Assembly: GCF_001263415.1 (NCBI RefSeq)
Contig: NZ_LGTE01000009.1
Span: forward strand, 36,472-100,471
Source: Thermincola ferriacetica
GTDB lineage: Bacteria; Bacillota; Thermincolia; Thermincolales; Thermincolaceae
Direction: 5' to 3'
Length of the DNA stretch: 64,000 bases
The notes under the pieces are model-generated. The model worked only from the letters and a program-made list of their open reading frames with translations. It made no database searches and had not been told where the DNA came from. The translations under genes were made by a program, and so were the position numbers. Shown in pieces: positions 16,055 to 25,350 of this stretch; position 1 is the first letter of the stretch, and every line of letters starts with the position of its first letter.

Positions 16055-16801
16055 ATGAGCTTTACCGGCAAAGTGGTTATTGTTACCGGCGCAGGCAGTG
16101 GCATAGGCCGGGCGGTGGCGCGGATGTATGCGGAACATAATGCCCGGGTCATAATCGCAGAAAGAAATCCTGAAACAGGTAAAGAAACGGAGCAGGTTAT
16201 AAAAAAAGCAGGCGGTCAGGCTATTTTTTACCAGACTGATGTCAGCCGTCCCGATGACATATTAGCCTTGATGAAGTTTGCTGAAGAAACTTATGGACGC
16301 ATTGAAATATTAATTAACAATGCCGGTGTTTCCAGGTGGAAATCGCCCTACGAAATTACCGTTGCGGAATGGGATGAGATAATTAATATTAACTTGCGCG
16401 GGGTGTTTTTGTGTGCGCGGGAAGCGGCCAAAGTAATGCGAAAGCACGGGGGAGGGGCCATTGTAAATATTGCGTCTACCAGGGCAATAATGTCCGAACC
16501 CGATTCAGAAGCTTATGCCGCCTCCAAAGGAGGAATTGTTGCCCTTACGCATGCTTTGGCTGTGTCATTGGGTCGAGATAAGATTCGGGTAAATGCTGTA
16601 AGTCCAGGGTGGATCGAATTGGGCGATTATGCCCTATTGCGGGAAATAGACCATTTACAACATCCTGCCGGGCGGGTGGGTAAACCTGAAGATATTGCCC
16701 GTGCCTGCCTTTTTTTAACCGCTGAAGGAAACGATTTTATCACAGGCGCTAATCTGGTTATTGACGGGGGCATGACCAGAAAAATGATTTATGAACCATG
16801 A
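16055..16801 (+). CDS. SDR family NAD(P)-dependent oxidoreductase
   Basis: A 248-residue classical short-chain dehydrogenase. The Rossmann motif is TGAGSGIG near the N-terminus, NNAGVS follows, the catalytic Ser is in VNIAST and the Tyr/Lys pair is YAASK. The C-terminus GANLVIDGGMTRKM is typical of the glucose/3-oxoacyl reductase branch. The substrate cannot be told. It starts 25 bp after the maturase, behind AGGTAGGGG, and could be transcribed with it. There is no obvious functional tie to SCIFF. Confidence 0.85.
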   Translation: MSFTGKVVIVTGAGSGIGRAVARMYAEHNARVIIAERNPETGKETEQVIKKAGGQAIFYQTDVSRPDDILALMKFAEETYGRIEILINNAGVSRWKSPYEITVAEWDEIININLRGVFLCAREAAKVMRKHGGGAIVNIASTRAIMSEPDSEAYAASKGGIVALTHALAVSLGRDKIRVNAVSPGWIELGDYALLREIDHLQHPAGRVGKPEDIARACLFLTAEGNDFITGANLVIDGGMTRKMIYEP

Positions 16802-16905
16802 ACCTGCTATTTTGTTGTAACACTGGCAATATTTACCCAAAGGGTTTGATAATAATGTGGAGAAACAAATATTAAGAAAATTGCCGCTTTTCAATATAAA
16901 GCAGG

Positions 16906-16919
16906 ATTGTACCGGAAAG
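16906..16919 (+). promoter_or_regulatory. Candidate regulator site, copy 1 (upstream of the PocR-AraC gene)
   Basis: ATTGTACCGGAAAG, followed at once by GACAAATAT. The same 14-bp motif, allowing two changes, occurs twice upstream of the BCCT transporter at 21311. A shared site in front of a regulator and its likely target suggests binding by that AraC-type regulator. This is inference from sequence alone. Confidence 0.45.
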
Positions 16920-16977
16920 GACAAATATTTACCTGTAATTATTTGTGAGTGGGTGTTATAAATAAAATAAGGAGATT

Positions 16978-17028
16978 ATGTACACTGGTCTTAAGGATGG
17001 AAAGGCGGTGGCGAGATGGCTCAATTGA
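16978..17028 (+). CDS. Possible 16-residue leader peptide overlapping the regulator start
   Basis: ATG at 16978 behind ATAAGGAGATT opens a 16-codon frame (MYTGLKDGKAVARWLN) whose TGA lies 10 bp inside the following regulator gene, in another frame. The good ribosome site suggests translation and possible coupling. Without comparison to relatives it remains a candidate. Confidence 0.3.
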   Translation: MYTGLKDGKAVARWLN

Positions 17029-18350
17029 AAACCAAACAAAGTCAACTCAAAAAAGCCTCGAAAAGAAGCCGTCTTTTGGAAATAGTAGATAAAGAAGTGC
17101 TGAAAAAAATTCTTGATTCTTTTACAAATGCTACCGGCCTGACTGCCAATATAGTTGATACGGAAGGGCGGTCCATATTCAGTAAAGAGGATGCCCAGAA
17201 AAACTGTAAGTTCTGCCAGTTGATATGGCAATACCAACGGGAAAAAGGGCTTCATCGTTGTGCCGGGGCTTACGCCAGGGCCGGCAAACAGGCTGCTTTA
17301 TTCGGTGAGCCTTATATCTTTCGCTGCCCGGCCGGTTTAATAGAATGGGCAGCGCCTATCATAATCGACGGCGAACATTTGGGTTCCATTATTTGTGGAC
17401 AGGTTCTCATGTGGGAACCGGAAGATTTCTTCTGGATAGAACTAAAGCAATTTAATAAAAACCTCACTGATGACTTTGGCCCGTTAATAGAGGCCGCCAA
17501 GGAATTAAAGGTGGTATCCGGTAAAAAAGTAAAGGCTGCCGCTGACCTGCTGTTCGTAACAGCTAACTATATTATGAAAGCCGGTTGGGAAAACCTGCAG
17601 CACCGGCATGAACTGGCCGTGCAGCAATCTATACTGAATGAGGAGATTCAAAACCGCAAGGTGCTGGAAGAAAAACTTAGTGCCCGCAATTTGCAGTTGA
17701 GTTATTCCCTTGATAAGGAACGGGAATTGGTCAGTAAAATTAAACTTGGTGATATCGAAACAGCCAAGAAAATTTTCCAGGCCCTGTTGGCTGACATCTT
17801 TATTATAGGAGCGGCCAAACTGCCCGTTATCAAGGCCAGGGTACTGGAACTGGTAGTGCTTATGTCGCGTGCCGCCGTGGAAGGCGGAGCCGATTCAGAA
17901 CAGGTCCTGGGCATCAATACGGAATTTGTCCAGGATATTAACAGATGCAACACTATTGAAGAGATTGACCTCTATGCCATTCAGGCATTGGAAAAATACA
18001 TTAAAGCCGTTCAACGGCATGACAGGGTAAAAAATCACCATATCATTAATCAAGTTAAAGCCTTTATTAGGAAGAACTATTACAAAAACCTGACGTTGGA
18101 AGAAATAGCCGAGTCTGTATATCTCAGTCCTTATTACATCAGCCGCATATTTAAGGAAGAACAGGGTTTGACTGTTATGGATTATCTGACCAAGGTGAGG
18201 TTAGAAGAGGCAAAAAAGCTGCTGCGTAACCCTGCTTACCAGATTGAAGAAATAGCTGAAAAGATTGGTTACAATGACCCGAGCTATTTTTCCAAGGTAT
18301 TCCGCCGCAAAGAAGGGATGACGCCAAGCCAGTTCAGACAAATGGCGTGA
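17016..18350 (+). CDS. PocR-type sensor, AraC-family transcriptional regulator
   Basis: A 444-residue one-component regulator. Residues about 25-185 are a PocR sensory domain (LLEIVDKEVLKKILDSFTN...), with cysteines in CKFCQLIW, LHRCAGAY and FRCPAG that may hold a ligand or metal. A helical linker follows. The last 100 residues are an AraC DNA-binding domain with two helix-turn-helices (LEEIAESVYLSPYYISRIFK and IEEIAEKIGYNDPSYFSKVF). PocR-domain proteins often sit beside B12-dependent metabolism genes, and here the next gene is a corrinoid protein. It probably activates this methyltransferase cluster. Start: ATG behind AAGGCGGTGG. Confidence 0.85.
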   Translation: MAQLKTKQSQLKKASKRSRLLEIVDKEVLKKILDSFTNATGLTANIVDTEGRSIFSKEDAQKNCKFCQLIWQYQREKGLHRCAGAYARAGKQAALFGEPYIFRCPAGLIEWAAPIIIDGEHLGSIICGQVLMWEPEDFFWIELKQFNKNLTDDFGPLIEAAKELKVVSGKKVKAAADLLFVTANYIMKAGWENLQHRHELAVQQSILNEEIQNRKVLEEKLSARNLQLSYSLDKERELVSKIKLGDIETAKKIFQALLADIFIIGAAKLPVIKARVLELVVLMSRAAVEGGADSEQVLGINTEFVQDINRCNTIEEIDLYAIQALEKYIKAVQRHDRVKNHHIINQVKAFIRKNYYKNLTLEEIAESVYLSPYYISRIFKEEQGLTVMDYLTKVRLEEAKKLLRNPAYQIEEIAEKIGYNDPSYFSKVFRRKEGMTPSQFRQMA

Positions 18351-18373
18351 CAGGCTGAAGGAAGGTAGACAAT

Positions 18374-19036
18374 ATGGAACAGATCATCAAACAAATACAG
18401 GAAGGTCTGCTGGAAGGCGATGCCCAGGTTGTTAAAAATTTAACGGAAAAGGCACTGGCCGTGGGTATCAATGCCAAAATAATAATTAAAGAAGGGTTAA
18501 TGCCGGGTATGAAAATTGTCGGGCAAAAATTTCGTGATAACGAAATTTTTATTCCCGATGTGTTGATGTCCTCCAGGGCTATGCATGCCAGTCTTTATGT
18601 TTTGCGACCGCTTCTCACATCTTGCAGGCTTGCATTTAAAGGAAGCGTAGTTGTGGGAACCGTTGCCGGTGACCTGCATGATATCGGCAAGAACATGGTG
18701 GCCATGATGTTGGAAGGAGCGGGATATTCGGTTATTGATGCCGGTATTGATGTGCCGGCCGGCGATTTTGTGAAGGCTGTGAAAAAATACAAGCCGGACA
18801 TTTTGGCCATGTCAGCCCTGTTAACAACTACTATGGGCGAACTGGGTGATGTCATTGCCCGGTTGAAAGAAGAAGGTTTACGGCATCATACCAAAGTCCT
18901 GGTAGGCGGCGGACCTGTAACGCCGGAATTTGCCCTAGCGATAGAAGCCGATGCTTATGCGGCAGATTCATATCATGCCATTGAGGCGGCTAACCGCCTG
19001 ATAACGGGTGAAGTAGGTTTTATTTCGGTTTCTTAA
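18374..19036 (+). CDS. Corrinoid protein (MtbC/MttC-like methyl carrier)
   Basis: A 220-residue cobalamin carrier. The N-terminal B12-binding-2 cap domain (about 1-88) is followed by a Rossmann-like B12 domain with the signature DLHDIGKN (100-107), where His102 is the lower cobalt ligand. Later segments are SALLTTTM and VGGGPV. It accepts methyl groups from a substrate methyltransferase. A second carrier of the same family lies at 26819. This copy lies next to the activator and regulator, not the MttB-like gene, so the two carriers may serve different methyltransferases. It follows the regulator by 23 bp. Confidence 0.9.
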   Translation: MEQIIKQIQEGLLEGDAQVVKNLTEKALAVGINAKIIIKEGLMPGMKIVGQKFRDNEIFIPDVLMSSRAMHASLYVLRPLLTSCRLAFKGSVVVGTVAGDLHDIGKNMVAMMLEGAGYSVIDAGIDVPAGDFVKAVKKYKPDILAMSALLTTTMGELGDVIARLKEEGLRHHTKVLVGGGPVTPEFALAIEADAYAADSYHAIEAANRLITGEVGFISVS

Positions 19037-19107
19037 ATAACGTGTCAAACCAGACCTTATATTAAAATTACAGCCCCGCCAGGGGCTTGATTCACTTGGA
19101 GGGAATT

Positions 19108-20889
19108 ATGGACAAAGTAAGAATTGTTTTCAATAACGGGCAAGAATGGCAGGTTGAAAAAGGCGCCAGGTTATCGGAGGTTATTAAGACCGCCGGGTTT
19201 CAAATGGATTTCCCCTGCGGGGGACAGGGCAAGTGTGGCCAGTGTAAAATAACAATAGGCTTACTGAACGGCATTGACAGAAAACAGGTTTTAGCTTGTA
19301 CCTATAAAGTTGAGAAAGATACATGGGTGGAACTGCCTGAAGGCCTGGATAACCTTGGCACCCGTATTTTATCTTCGGGCAGTAAACCTGCTTTCGCCTT
19401 AAACCCTGGGTTCAGCAAGCATTATATTGAAGGAAATGTACAGGGGAACAGGTCTTTTTGGGACGGACTGGAGGAACAGGTCAGAGGGCTTGGTTACCGG
19501 ATTCCACGGGATTTGACAATTTTACAGCATTTTGCTGAAACGGGTAGCAAGGCAAAAGGTCTCACTTTAGTGTGCGCGGGCGACGAGGTAATAGATGTTG
19601 AACCCGGCGATACCACCGGGGCCTTATATGGCCTGGCTGTAGATATCGGGACCACGACGGTGGTCGGGTATTTAATGGACCTGAATACCGGTGAGGAGTT
19701 GGCTGTAAGCGCCGATTTAAATGCTCAGCGGGTTTTTGGCGCCGACGTAATATCCCGCATCAATGCTGTTTACCAGGATAAAGATAATTTAACCCAATTG
19801 CAAATGAAGGTTATAGGGACTATTAATGGACTGCTGGAAAAAGTGATACAACAATCCGAGGTACCGGCGGAAAATATCTATGCGGTAACTCTGGCCGGGA
19901 ATACCTGCATGCATCACCTTGCCCTTAGTCTTAACCCCAAGAACCTGGGTCGGTCTCCTTTCTTACCGGTGATTCAACATCCTGTGGAGGTTTACGCCCA
20001 TAAACTTGGCCTAAATGTCAACCCACGGGCCCGGGTCTGGGTATTTCCTGTTATCGCAGGCTTTGTGGGAGGGGATACAGTAGCCGCTGTTCTGGCCAGC
20101 GGCCTGCACCGAAAAAAAGGAGTTAACCTTTTGATTGACATAGGTACTAATGGCGAATTGGTTGTTAATGCACACGGTCGAATGGCCGCTTGTTCAGCAG
20201 CAGCCGGGCCTGCCCTGGAAGGCGCTCAGATCACCTTCGGGATGAGGGCTGAGACGGGGGCCATAAGTAAAGTACAGCTTTTGCCGGAAATCAGGCTGGA
20301 GATAATCGGGCAGGAGCATGCCAAAGGCATCTGTGGTTCAGGGCTGGTGGACCTTTTGGGTGAACTGATTAAGGCCAAATTAATTAATCGACGGGGCAGG
20401 TTTGTTGCGCCAGAGGATTACAATGGGCCCCAATTTCTGAAAGAACGTCTGGTAAAAGGCGATAAAGGATATTACTTTGTACTGCGCAAGGCTGAGGAAA
20501 ACGGAGGCCGGGAGATATATTTCTCACAGGAAGATGTTTCCCAGCTTCAGTTGGCCAAAGGGGCATTAAGAGCAGCCGTGGAGTTACTGGTTGAAAAGGT
20601 CGGTGTTGACGGGTTGGAAGTGGAGGAAGTACTGTTAGCGGGAGCCTTTGGCAACTTTTTGAACATTGAGCAGGCGTTGGTCATAGGTCTTTTGCCGGAC
20701 TGGGCAAAGGGAAAAGTGCGTTCTATAGGTAACGCGGCCGGAGAAGGAGCCAAAATGGCCCTGTTGTCTGCCGATAAGCGCAGTGAGGCCACGGAGATCA
20801 ACAGAATGGTAGAATTTCTGGAATTAGCGGGTACCGCCGATTTTCAGGGAGCTTTTGCCCAGGGCATGCTCTTTACCCATGCGGGTTGA
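19108..20889 (+). CDS. Corrinoid activation protein, [2Fe-2S]/ASKHA type (RACo/DUF4445 family)
   Basis: 593 residues. The N-terminal plant-type ferredoxin domain has Cys37, Cys43, Cys46 and Cys64 (CGGQGKCGQC...LAC). A linker leads to an ASKHA ATPase domain with AVDIGTTTVVGYLMD, AGNTCMHHL, IDIGTNGELV and AGAFGNFLN. Family members use ATP to reduce inactive Co(II) corrinoid back to Co(I). Archaeal RamA does the same job with [4Fe-4S] clusters, whereas this is the bacterial [2Fe-2S] form. The ATG at 19108 is preferred over upstream TTG codons because GGAGGG precedes it. It serves the corrinoid proteins on either side. Confidence 0.88.
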   Translation: MDKVRIVFNNGQEWQVEKGARLSEVIKTAGFQMDFPCGGQGKCGQCKITIGLLNGIDRKQVLACTYKVEKDTWVELPEGLDNLGTRILSSGSKPAFALNPGFSKHYIEGNVQGNRSFWDGLEEQVRGLGYRIPRDLTILQHFAETGSKAKGLTLVCAGDEVIDVEPGDTTGALYGLAVDIGTTTVVGYLMDLNTGEELAVSADLNAQRVFGADVISRINAVYQDKDNLTQLQMKVIGTINGLLEKVIQQSEVPAENIYAVTLAGNTCMHHLALSLNPKNLGRSPFLPVIQHPVEVYAHKLGLNVNPRARVWVFPVIAGFVGGDTVAAVLASGLHRKKGVNLLIDIGTNGELVVNAHGRMAACSAAAGPALEGAQITFGMRAETGAISKVQLLPEIRLEIIGQEHAKGICGSGLVDLLGELIKAKLINRRGRFVAPEDYNGPQFLKERLVKGDKGYYFVLRKAEENGGREIYFSQEDVSQLQLAKGALRAAVELLVEKVGVDGLEVEEVLLAGAFGNFLNIEQALVIGLLPDWAKGKVRSIGNAAGEGAKMALLSADKRSEATEINRMVEFLELAGTADFQGAFAQGMLFTHAG

Positions 20890-20967
20890 CAACACAAGAA
20901 TCCGCCAATCGAAGAGCTACCCCCCTAAAGAGAGTTTCAGATTGAAGAAAAAGTTTCAAGTTGGCAC

Positions 20968-21027
20968 GATAAGGGGAGCTTAAATGATTCATCCGCTCCG
21001 GATAACATTTAAGCTCCCCCATTTATC
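20968..21027. repeat. Large inverted repeat in a 420-bp intergenic region
   Basis: GGGGAGCTTAAATG (20973-20986) and its exact complement (21006-21019) bracket an inner 5-bp hairpin (ATCCG/CGGAT). GATAA and TTATC extend the base. There is no T tract directly after. It may be a terminator variant or a regulatory cruciform. Confidence 0.7.
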
Positions 21028-21054
21028 TAGGAGACCTTTGTCCATAACCTGCAT

Positions 21055-21071
21055 CCCCCTTAGGGGGTTTT
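21055..21071 (+). terminator. Short GC hairpin with T tract
   Basis: CCCCC-TTA-GGGGG followed by TTTTATCTTTAATT. It probably ends transcription from the activator gene. The rest of 20890-21310 holds the inverted repeat upstream and the two regulator motifs downstream. Confidence 0.6.
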
Positions 21072-21125
21072 ATCTTTAATTGGGGCATTCTAATAAAAAT
21101 AGAGCTAAGTCGGTGAAAAGGCAAG

Positions 21126-21139
21126 ATCATACCGGAAAG
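21126..21139 (+). promoter_or_regulatory. Candidate regulator site, copy 2
   Basis: ATCATACCGGAAAG matches the motif at 16906 at 12 of 14 positions. Its start is 44 bp, about four helical turns, before copy 3. Confidence 0.45.
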
Positions 21140-21169
21140 TGCTAAAAAGTACTACTGCAAAAAGTCAAT

Positions 21170-21183
21170 ATTGTACCTGAAAG
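21170..21183 (+). promoter_or_regulatory. Candidate regulator site, copy 3
   Basis: ATTGTACCTGAAAG matches the motif at 16906 at 13 of 14 positions. GACAAATAT follows at 21201, as it follows copy 1, though 17 bp further on. Both sites lie 120-190 bp before the BCCT gene. Confidence 0.45.
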
Positions 21184-21310
21184 TACAGCATTAATCCAGG
21201 GACAAATATGCCCTGATTTTGTATCATCTAATTAAGATAAGAATTGCGACAATATTCGAGTAAATTCGAAAAACTTAAACAAAATTTGCGCATTGATTGG
21301 AGGGGGTGCC

Positions 21311-22810
21311 ATGTCGGATGGGCTGGTCAGGAAGGATAAAACACTAAGCCGGGTAATGGGGATACTGGCGGTTGTGTTTGTTTTGGCTGGTTCAATTTTT
21401 CCTCAACGCATGAATCAGGCTTTGCAGAATGCCCTGCAGTTCATTACCGGTAACTTTGGCTGGTCCTTTTTGCTTATTGTTTTGGGATTTGTTGCTTTTT
21501 GCCTGATTTTGGCCTTCAGCAAATATGGTAACGTTAAACTTGGTCGGCCGGAAGATGAGCCCGAGTACAGCACCTTTTCCTGGTTTGCCATGCTGTTTAG
21601 CGCGGGTATGGGAATTGGGCTGGTTTTCTGGAGTGTGGCCGAGCCCCTGTCCCATTACAGCAATCCTCCCTTTGGCAAACCTTATTCCGATGAGGCCATA
21701 GAAATTGCGATGCGTTATACCTTTTTTCACTGGGGAATTCATCCCTGGGCAGTCTACGGAATCGTGGGTTTGGCCCTGGCTTATTTCGGGTTCAGAAAAG
21801 ACCTGCCCATGCTGATCAGTTCAACTTTTCAGCCCATTCTCGGTGAGCGGATTAAGGGACCGGTAGGCAAAGCGCTTGATGGGCTGGCCGTTTTTGCCAC
21901 GATTTTTGGCGTGGCCACTTCCTTGGGCTTAGGTACCATGCAGATTAATAGCGGTCTGAAATACCTTTTTAATATACCTAATTCAATTTGGACTAATATT
22001 GGGATTGTAGCAATAATCACAATTTTGTTTACTCTTTCGGCCTTATCGGGAATCGGCCGGGGCATTAAAATACTGAGCAATACTAACGTGGCCTTGGCTG
22101 TTCTGCTGCTGATTTTTATGGCCATAATAGGGCCGACGCGTTTTCTGGTTAACCTTATGACGGCTACTGTCGGTCAATATATGCAAAGTTTTTTATCGAT
22201 GAGTCTGAATACTGATCCCGTAAAGCAAACCGGATGGGTGAACAGTTGGACCGTCTTTTATTGGGCCTGGTGGATTGCCTGGGCGCCCTTTGTTGGGGGA
22301 TTTATTGCCAGAATATCAAAAGGGAGAACCATCAGGGAGTTTGTTTTGGGTGTTTTGATTGCGCCGGTAGTATTCTGTTTCCTTTGGATGGGCGTGTTCG
22401 GCGGGACAGCCCTGCATTTAGCCGGAATCCAGCGGCAGAATATTGTCCCTGCAGTTCTGAAGGATATTGCTTCCGGACTGTTTATGGTGTTCCATTATTA
22501 CCCCTTAACGGGCTTACTGTCAGGGTTAGCCCTGATATTAATAATAACATTCTTTGTTACATCGGCAGATTCGGCGACATTTGTTGTCGGAATGCTGTTG
22601 TCCCATGGGAGTCTGGAGCCTGCAGCTTCAACAAAAGTATTTTGGGGGGTGATACAGGGAGCCATAGCTGTTGTACTCCTGATAACGGGAGGCCTGACGG
22701 CTTTACAGACGGCTTCAATTGTTGCCGCTTTTCCTTTCATGTTTGTGATGGTTTTAATGGCCTATTCCATGATCATGGATTTGCGAAGAGAAAAAACGGA
22801 GGTGTATTGA
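21311..22810 (+). CDS. BCCT family betaine/carnitine/choline transporter 1
   Basis: A 499-residue, 12-helix secondary transporter for quaternary ammonium compounds. Family marks are GMGIGLVFWSVAEP and the Trp-rich segment WTVFYWAWWIAWAPFVGGFI, whose aromatic residues cage the trimethylammonium group. RISKGRTIREF follows. The short C-terminus lacks the long osmosensing tail of BetP. The ATG at 21311 is preferred because GGAGGGGGTG precedes it. It heads a run of genes (transporter, MtrH-like, transporter, MttB-like, corrinoid protein), which points to uptake for catabolism, not osmoprotection. Confidence 0.93.
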   Translation: MSDGLVRKDKTLSRVMGILAVVFVLAGSIFPQRMNQALQNALQFITGNFGWSFLLIVLGFVAFCLILAFSKYGNVKLGRPEDEPEYSTFSWFAMLFSAGMGIGLVFWSVAEPLSHYSNPPFGKPYSDEAIEIAMRYTFFHWGIHPWAVYGIVGLALAYFGFRKDLPMLISSTFQPILGERIKGPVGKALDGLAVFATIFGVATSLGLGTMQINSGLKYLFNIPNSIWTNIGIVAIITILFTLSALSGIGRGIKILSNTNVALAVLLLIFMAIIGPTRFLVNLMTATVGQYMQSFLSMSLNTDPVKQTGWVNSWTVFYWAWWIAWAPFVGGFIARISKGRTIREFVLGVLIAPVVFCFLWMGVFGGTALHLAGIQRQNIVPAVLKDIASGLFMVFHYYPLTGLLSGLALILIITFFVTSADSATFVVGMLLSHGSLEPAASTKVFWGVIQGAIAVVLLITGGLTALQTASIVAAFPFMFVMVLMAYSMIMDLRREKTEVY

Positions 22811-23734
<924 letters not shown>

Positions 23735-23759
23735 AAGTGAAGGGGGGGTATTCTAATTT

Positions 23760-25256
23760 ATGTCAATAGGAAACGGCTCGAAAAATAATACAGTTTTATA
23801 TGTTTCTGCAGCCATAGTCCTGTTGTTCGTAGCCTTCGGTATGTTCCTGCCCAACCAGATGGGTGAAGTAGTTAATAGTGTATTTGCATTTCTGACAACT
23901 AATTTTGGCTGGTTGTATTTGCTGGCGGTTGTTATTTTCATTGTTGTTGCTTTCGGCATTGCCTTCAGCCGCTACGGGAACATAAAGCTGGGGAAAGAAG
24001 ACGACAAGCCGGAGTTCACCAACTTCCAGTGGTTTGCTATGCTTTTTGGCGGGGGCATGGGTATCGGTCTTGTCTTTTGGTCAATTGCCGAACCAATAAT
24101 GCACTACCTATCCCCTCCCTTTGGCAAAGGCGGTACTCCCGAGGCTATGCATACAGCTATGCGGATTGTGTTCTTCCACTGGGGTATCCATGCCTGGGTT
24201 ATCTTCGCCATAGGTGGGTTGGCCCTGGCATACTTCCAGTTCCGTAAAGGACTACCCTTCCTGATCAGTTCGGCTTTTTATCCGCTCATTGGCGACCGGA
24301 TTTACGGACCAATCGGCAAAGCCATTGATATCCTGTCCGTATTTGCTACCGTATTCGGCGTAGCTACCAGTCTGGGTCTTGGTTCCAGTCAAATTGCCAC
24401 CGGTTTGGAGTATATCTGGGGTATCAAGGCGACACCTGTTACCATTTCTATTATTATCGCGGTAATTACTGTCATTTTTACCCTGGCCACCGTTTCCGGG
24501 CTGCATAAAGCCATGCAGGCCGCTGCCAATATCAAGGTCTGGCTCTCCGTTGCCTTTATGGTATTCATCTTTCTCTTCGGCGGTACGGTCTTTATTCTGA
24601 ATAACTTCACCGATACCCTTGGCGCCTATTTCCAGAACTTTATCGGGCAGAGTTTATGGATGGGCAACATGGATTGGATAAAGGGCTGGACAGTATTTTA
24701 CTGGGCATGGTGGATTGCCTGGGCTCCTTTTGTCGGACAGTTTGTAGCCCGTGTTTCCAAGGGCCGGACCATTCGTGAGTTTATCCTGGCCGTAACTTTG
24801 CTGCCCGTTGGGTTCTCCTTCATCTGGTTGTCCATATACGGCGGGGCGGCCTTCAACCTGGACAAATTGTCCAATGGAGCCATTCAGGCTGCTGTTAATG
24901 CGGACTACACTACAGCACTGTTTGCGACCCTGAAACAGTTGCCGGTATATTCACTTACTGCTCCCCTGGCAATTGTCTTGATTGTTGCTTCCTTTATCGG
25001 GGCTGCAAACTCTGCAACTTACGTGCTGGCCATGCTCACTTCGGGCGGAGATATGAACCCCAGTGAAAAACTGCGTGGTTTCTGGGGGATCGCGCAAGGT
25101 GTTTTCACCATTATGCTGATCCTGGTTGGTGGTACCGCTGCGTTAAAGGCCCTGCAGACAGCTTCCATAGCCGCTGCGTTTCCATTTATGCTCATCATGT
25201 TAGTAATGTGTTACAGCATTTACAAAGCCTTGCGGGAAGACAGTGCAGCAATCTAG
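23760..25256 (+). CDS. BCCT family betaine/carnitine/choline transporter 2
   Basis: A 498-residue paralogue of the transporter at 21311, with the same GMGIGLVFWSIAEP and WTVFYWAWWIAWAPFVGQFV segments. The loops diverge, for example in the insertion around FNLDKLSNGAIQAAVNADY. Two copies in one operon suggest either different substrates or exchange of substrate and demethylated product. Start: ATG behind AGGGGGGG, 25 bp after the MtrH-like gene. Confidence 0.93.
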   Translation: MSIGNGSKNNTVLYVSAAIVLLFVAFGMFLPNQMGEVVNSVFAFLTTNFGWLYLLAVVIFIVVAFGIAFSRYGNIKLGKEDDKPEFTNFQWFAMLFGGGMGIGLVFWSIAEPIMHYLSPPFGKGGTPEAMHTAMRIVFFHWGIHAWVIFAIGGLALAYFQFRKGLPFLISSAFYPLIGDRIYGPIGKAIDILSVFATVFGVATSLGLGSSQIATGLEYIWGIKATPVTISIIIAVITVIFTLATVSGLHKAMQAAANIKVWLSVAFMVFIFLFGGTVFILNNFTDTLGAYFQNFIGQSLWMGNMDWIKGWTVFYWAWWIAWAPFVGQFVARVSKGRTIREFILAVTLLPVGFSFIWLSIYGGAAFNLDKLSNGAIQAAVNADYTTALFATLKQLPVYSLTAPLAIVLIVASFIGAANSATYVLAMLTSGGDMNPSEKLRGFWGIAQGVFTIMLILVGGTAALKALQTASIAAAFPFMLIMLVMCYSIYKALREDSAAI

Positions 25257-25350
25257 CCTGGGTATATGCAAGTTTCTAATTTATAATTGAGCAGCCGGGG
25301 TAAAAGTATCGGCGGATAGAAGGAAAATTAATAAAAGAGAGGTGTTCATT

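Noticed and set aside
21126..21310. Sigma-54 promoter before the BCCT gene
   Set aside because: No TGGCAC-N5-TTGC pattern with correct spacing was found, and the regulator upstream is AraC-type, not an enhancer-binding ATPase.
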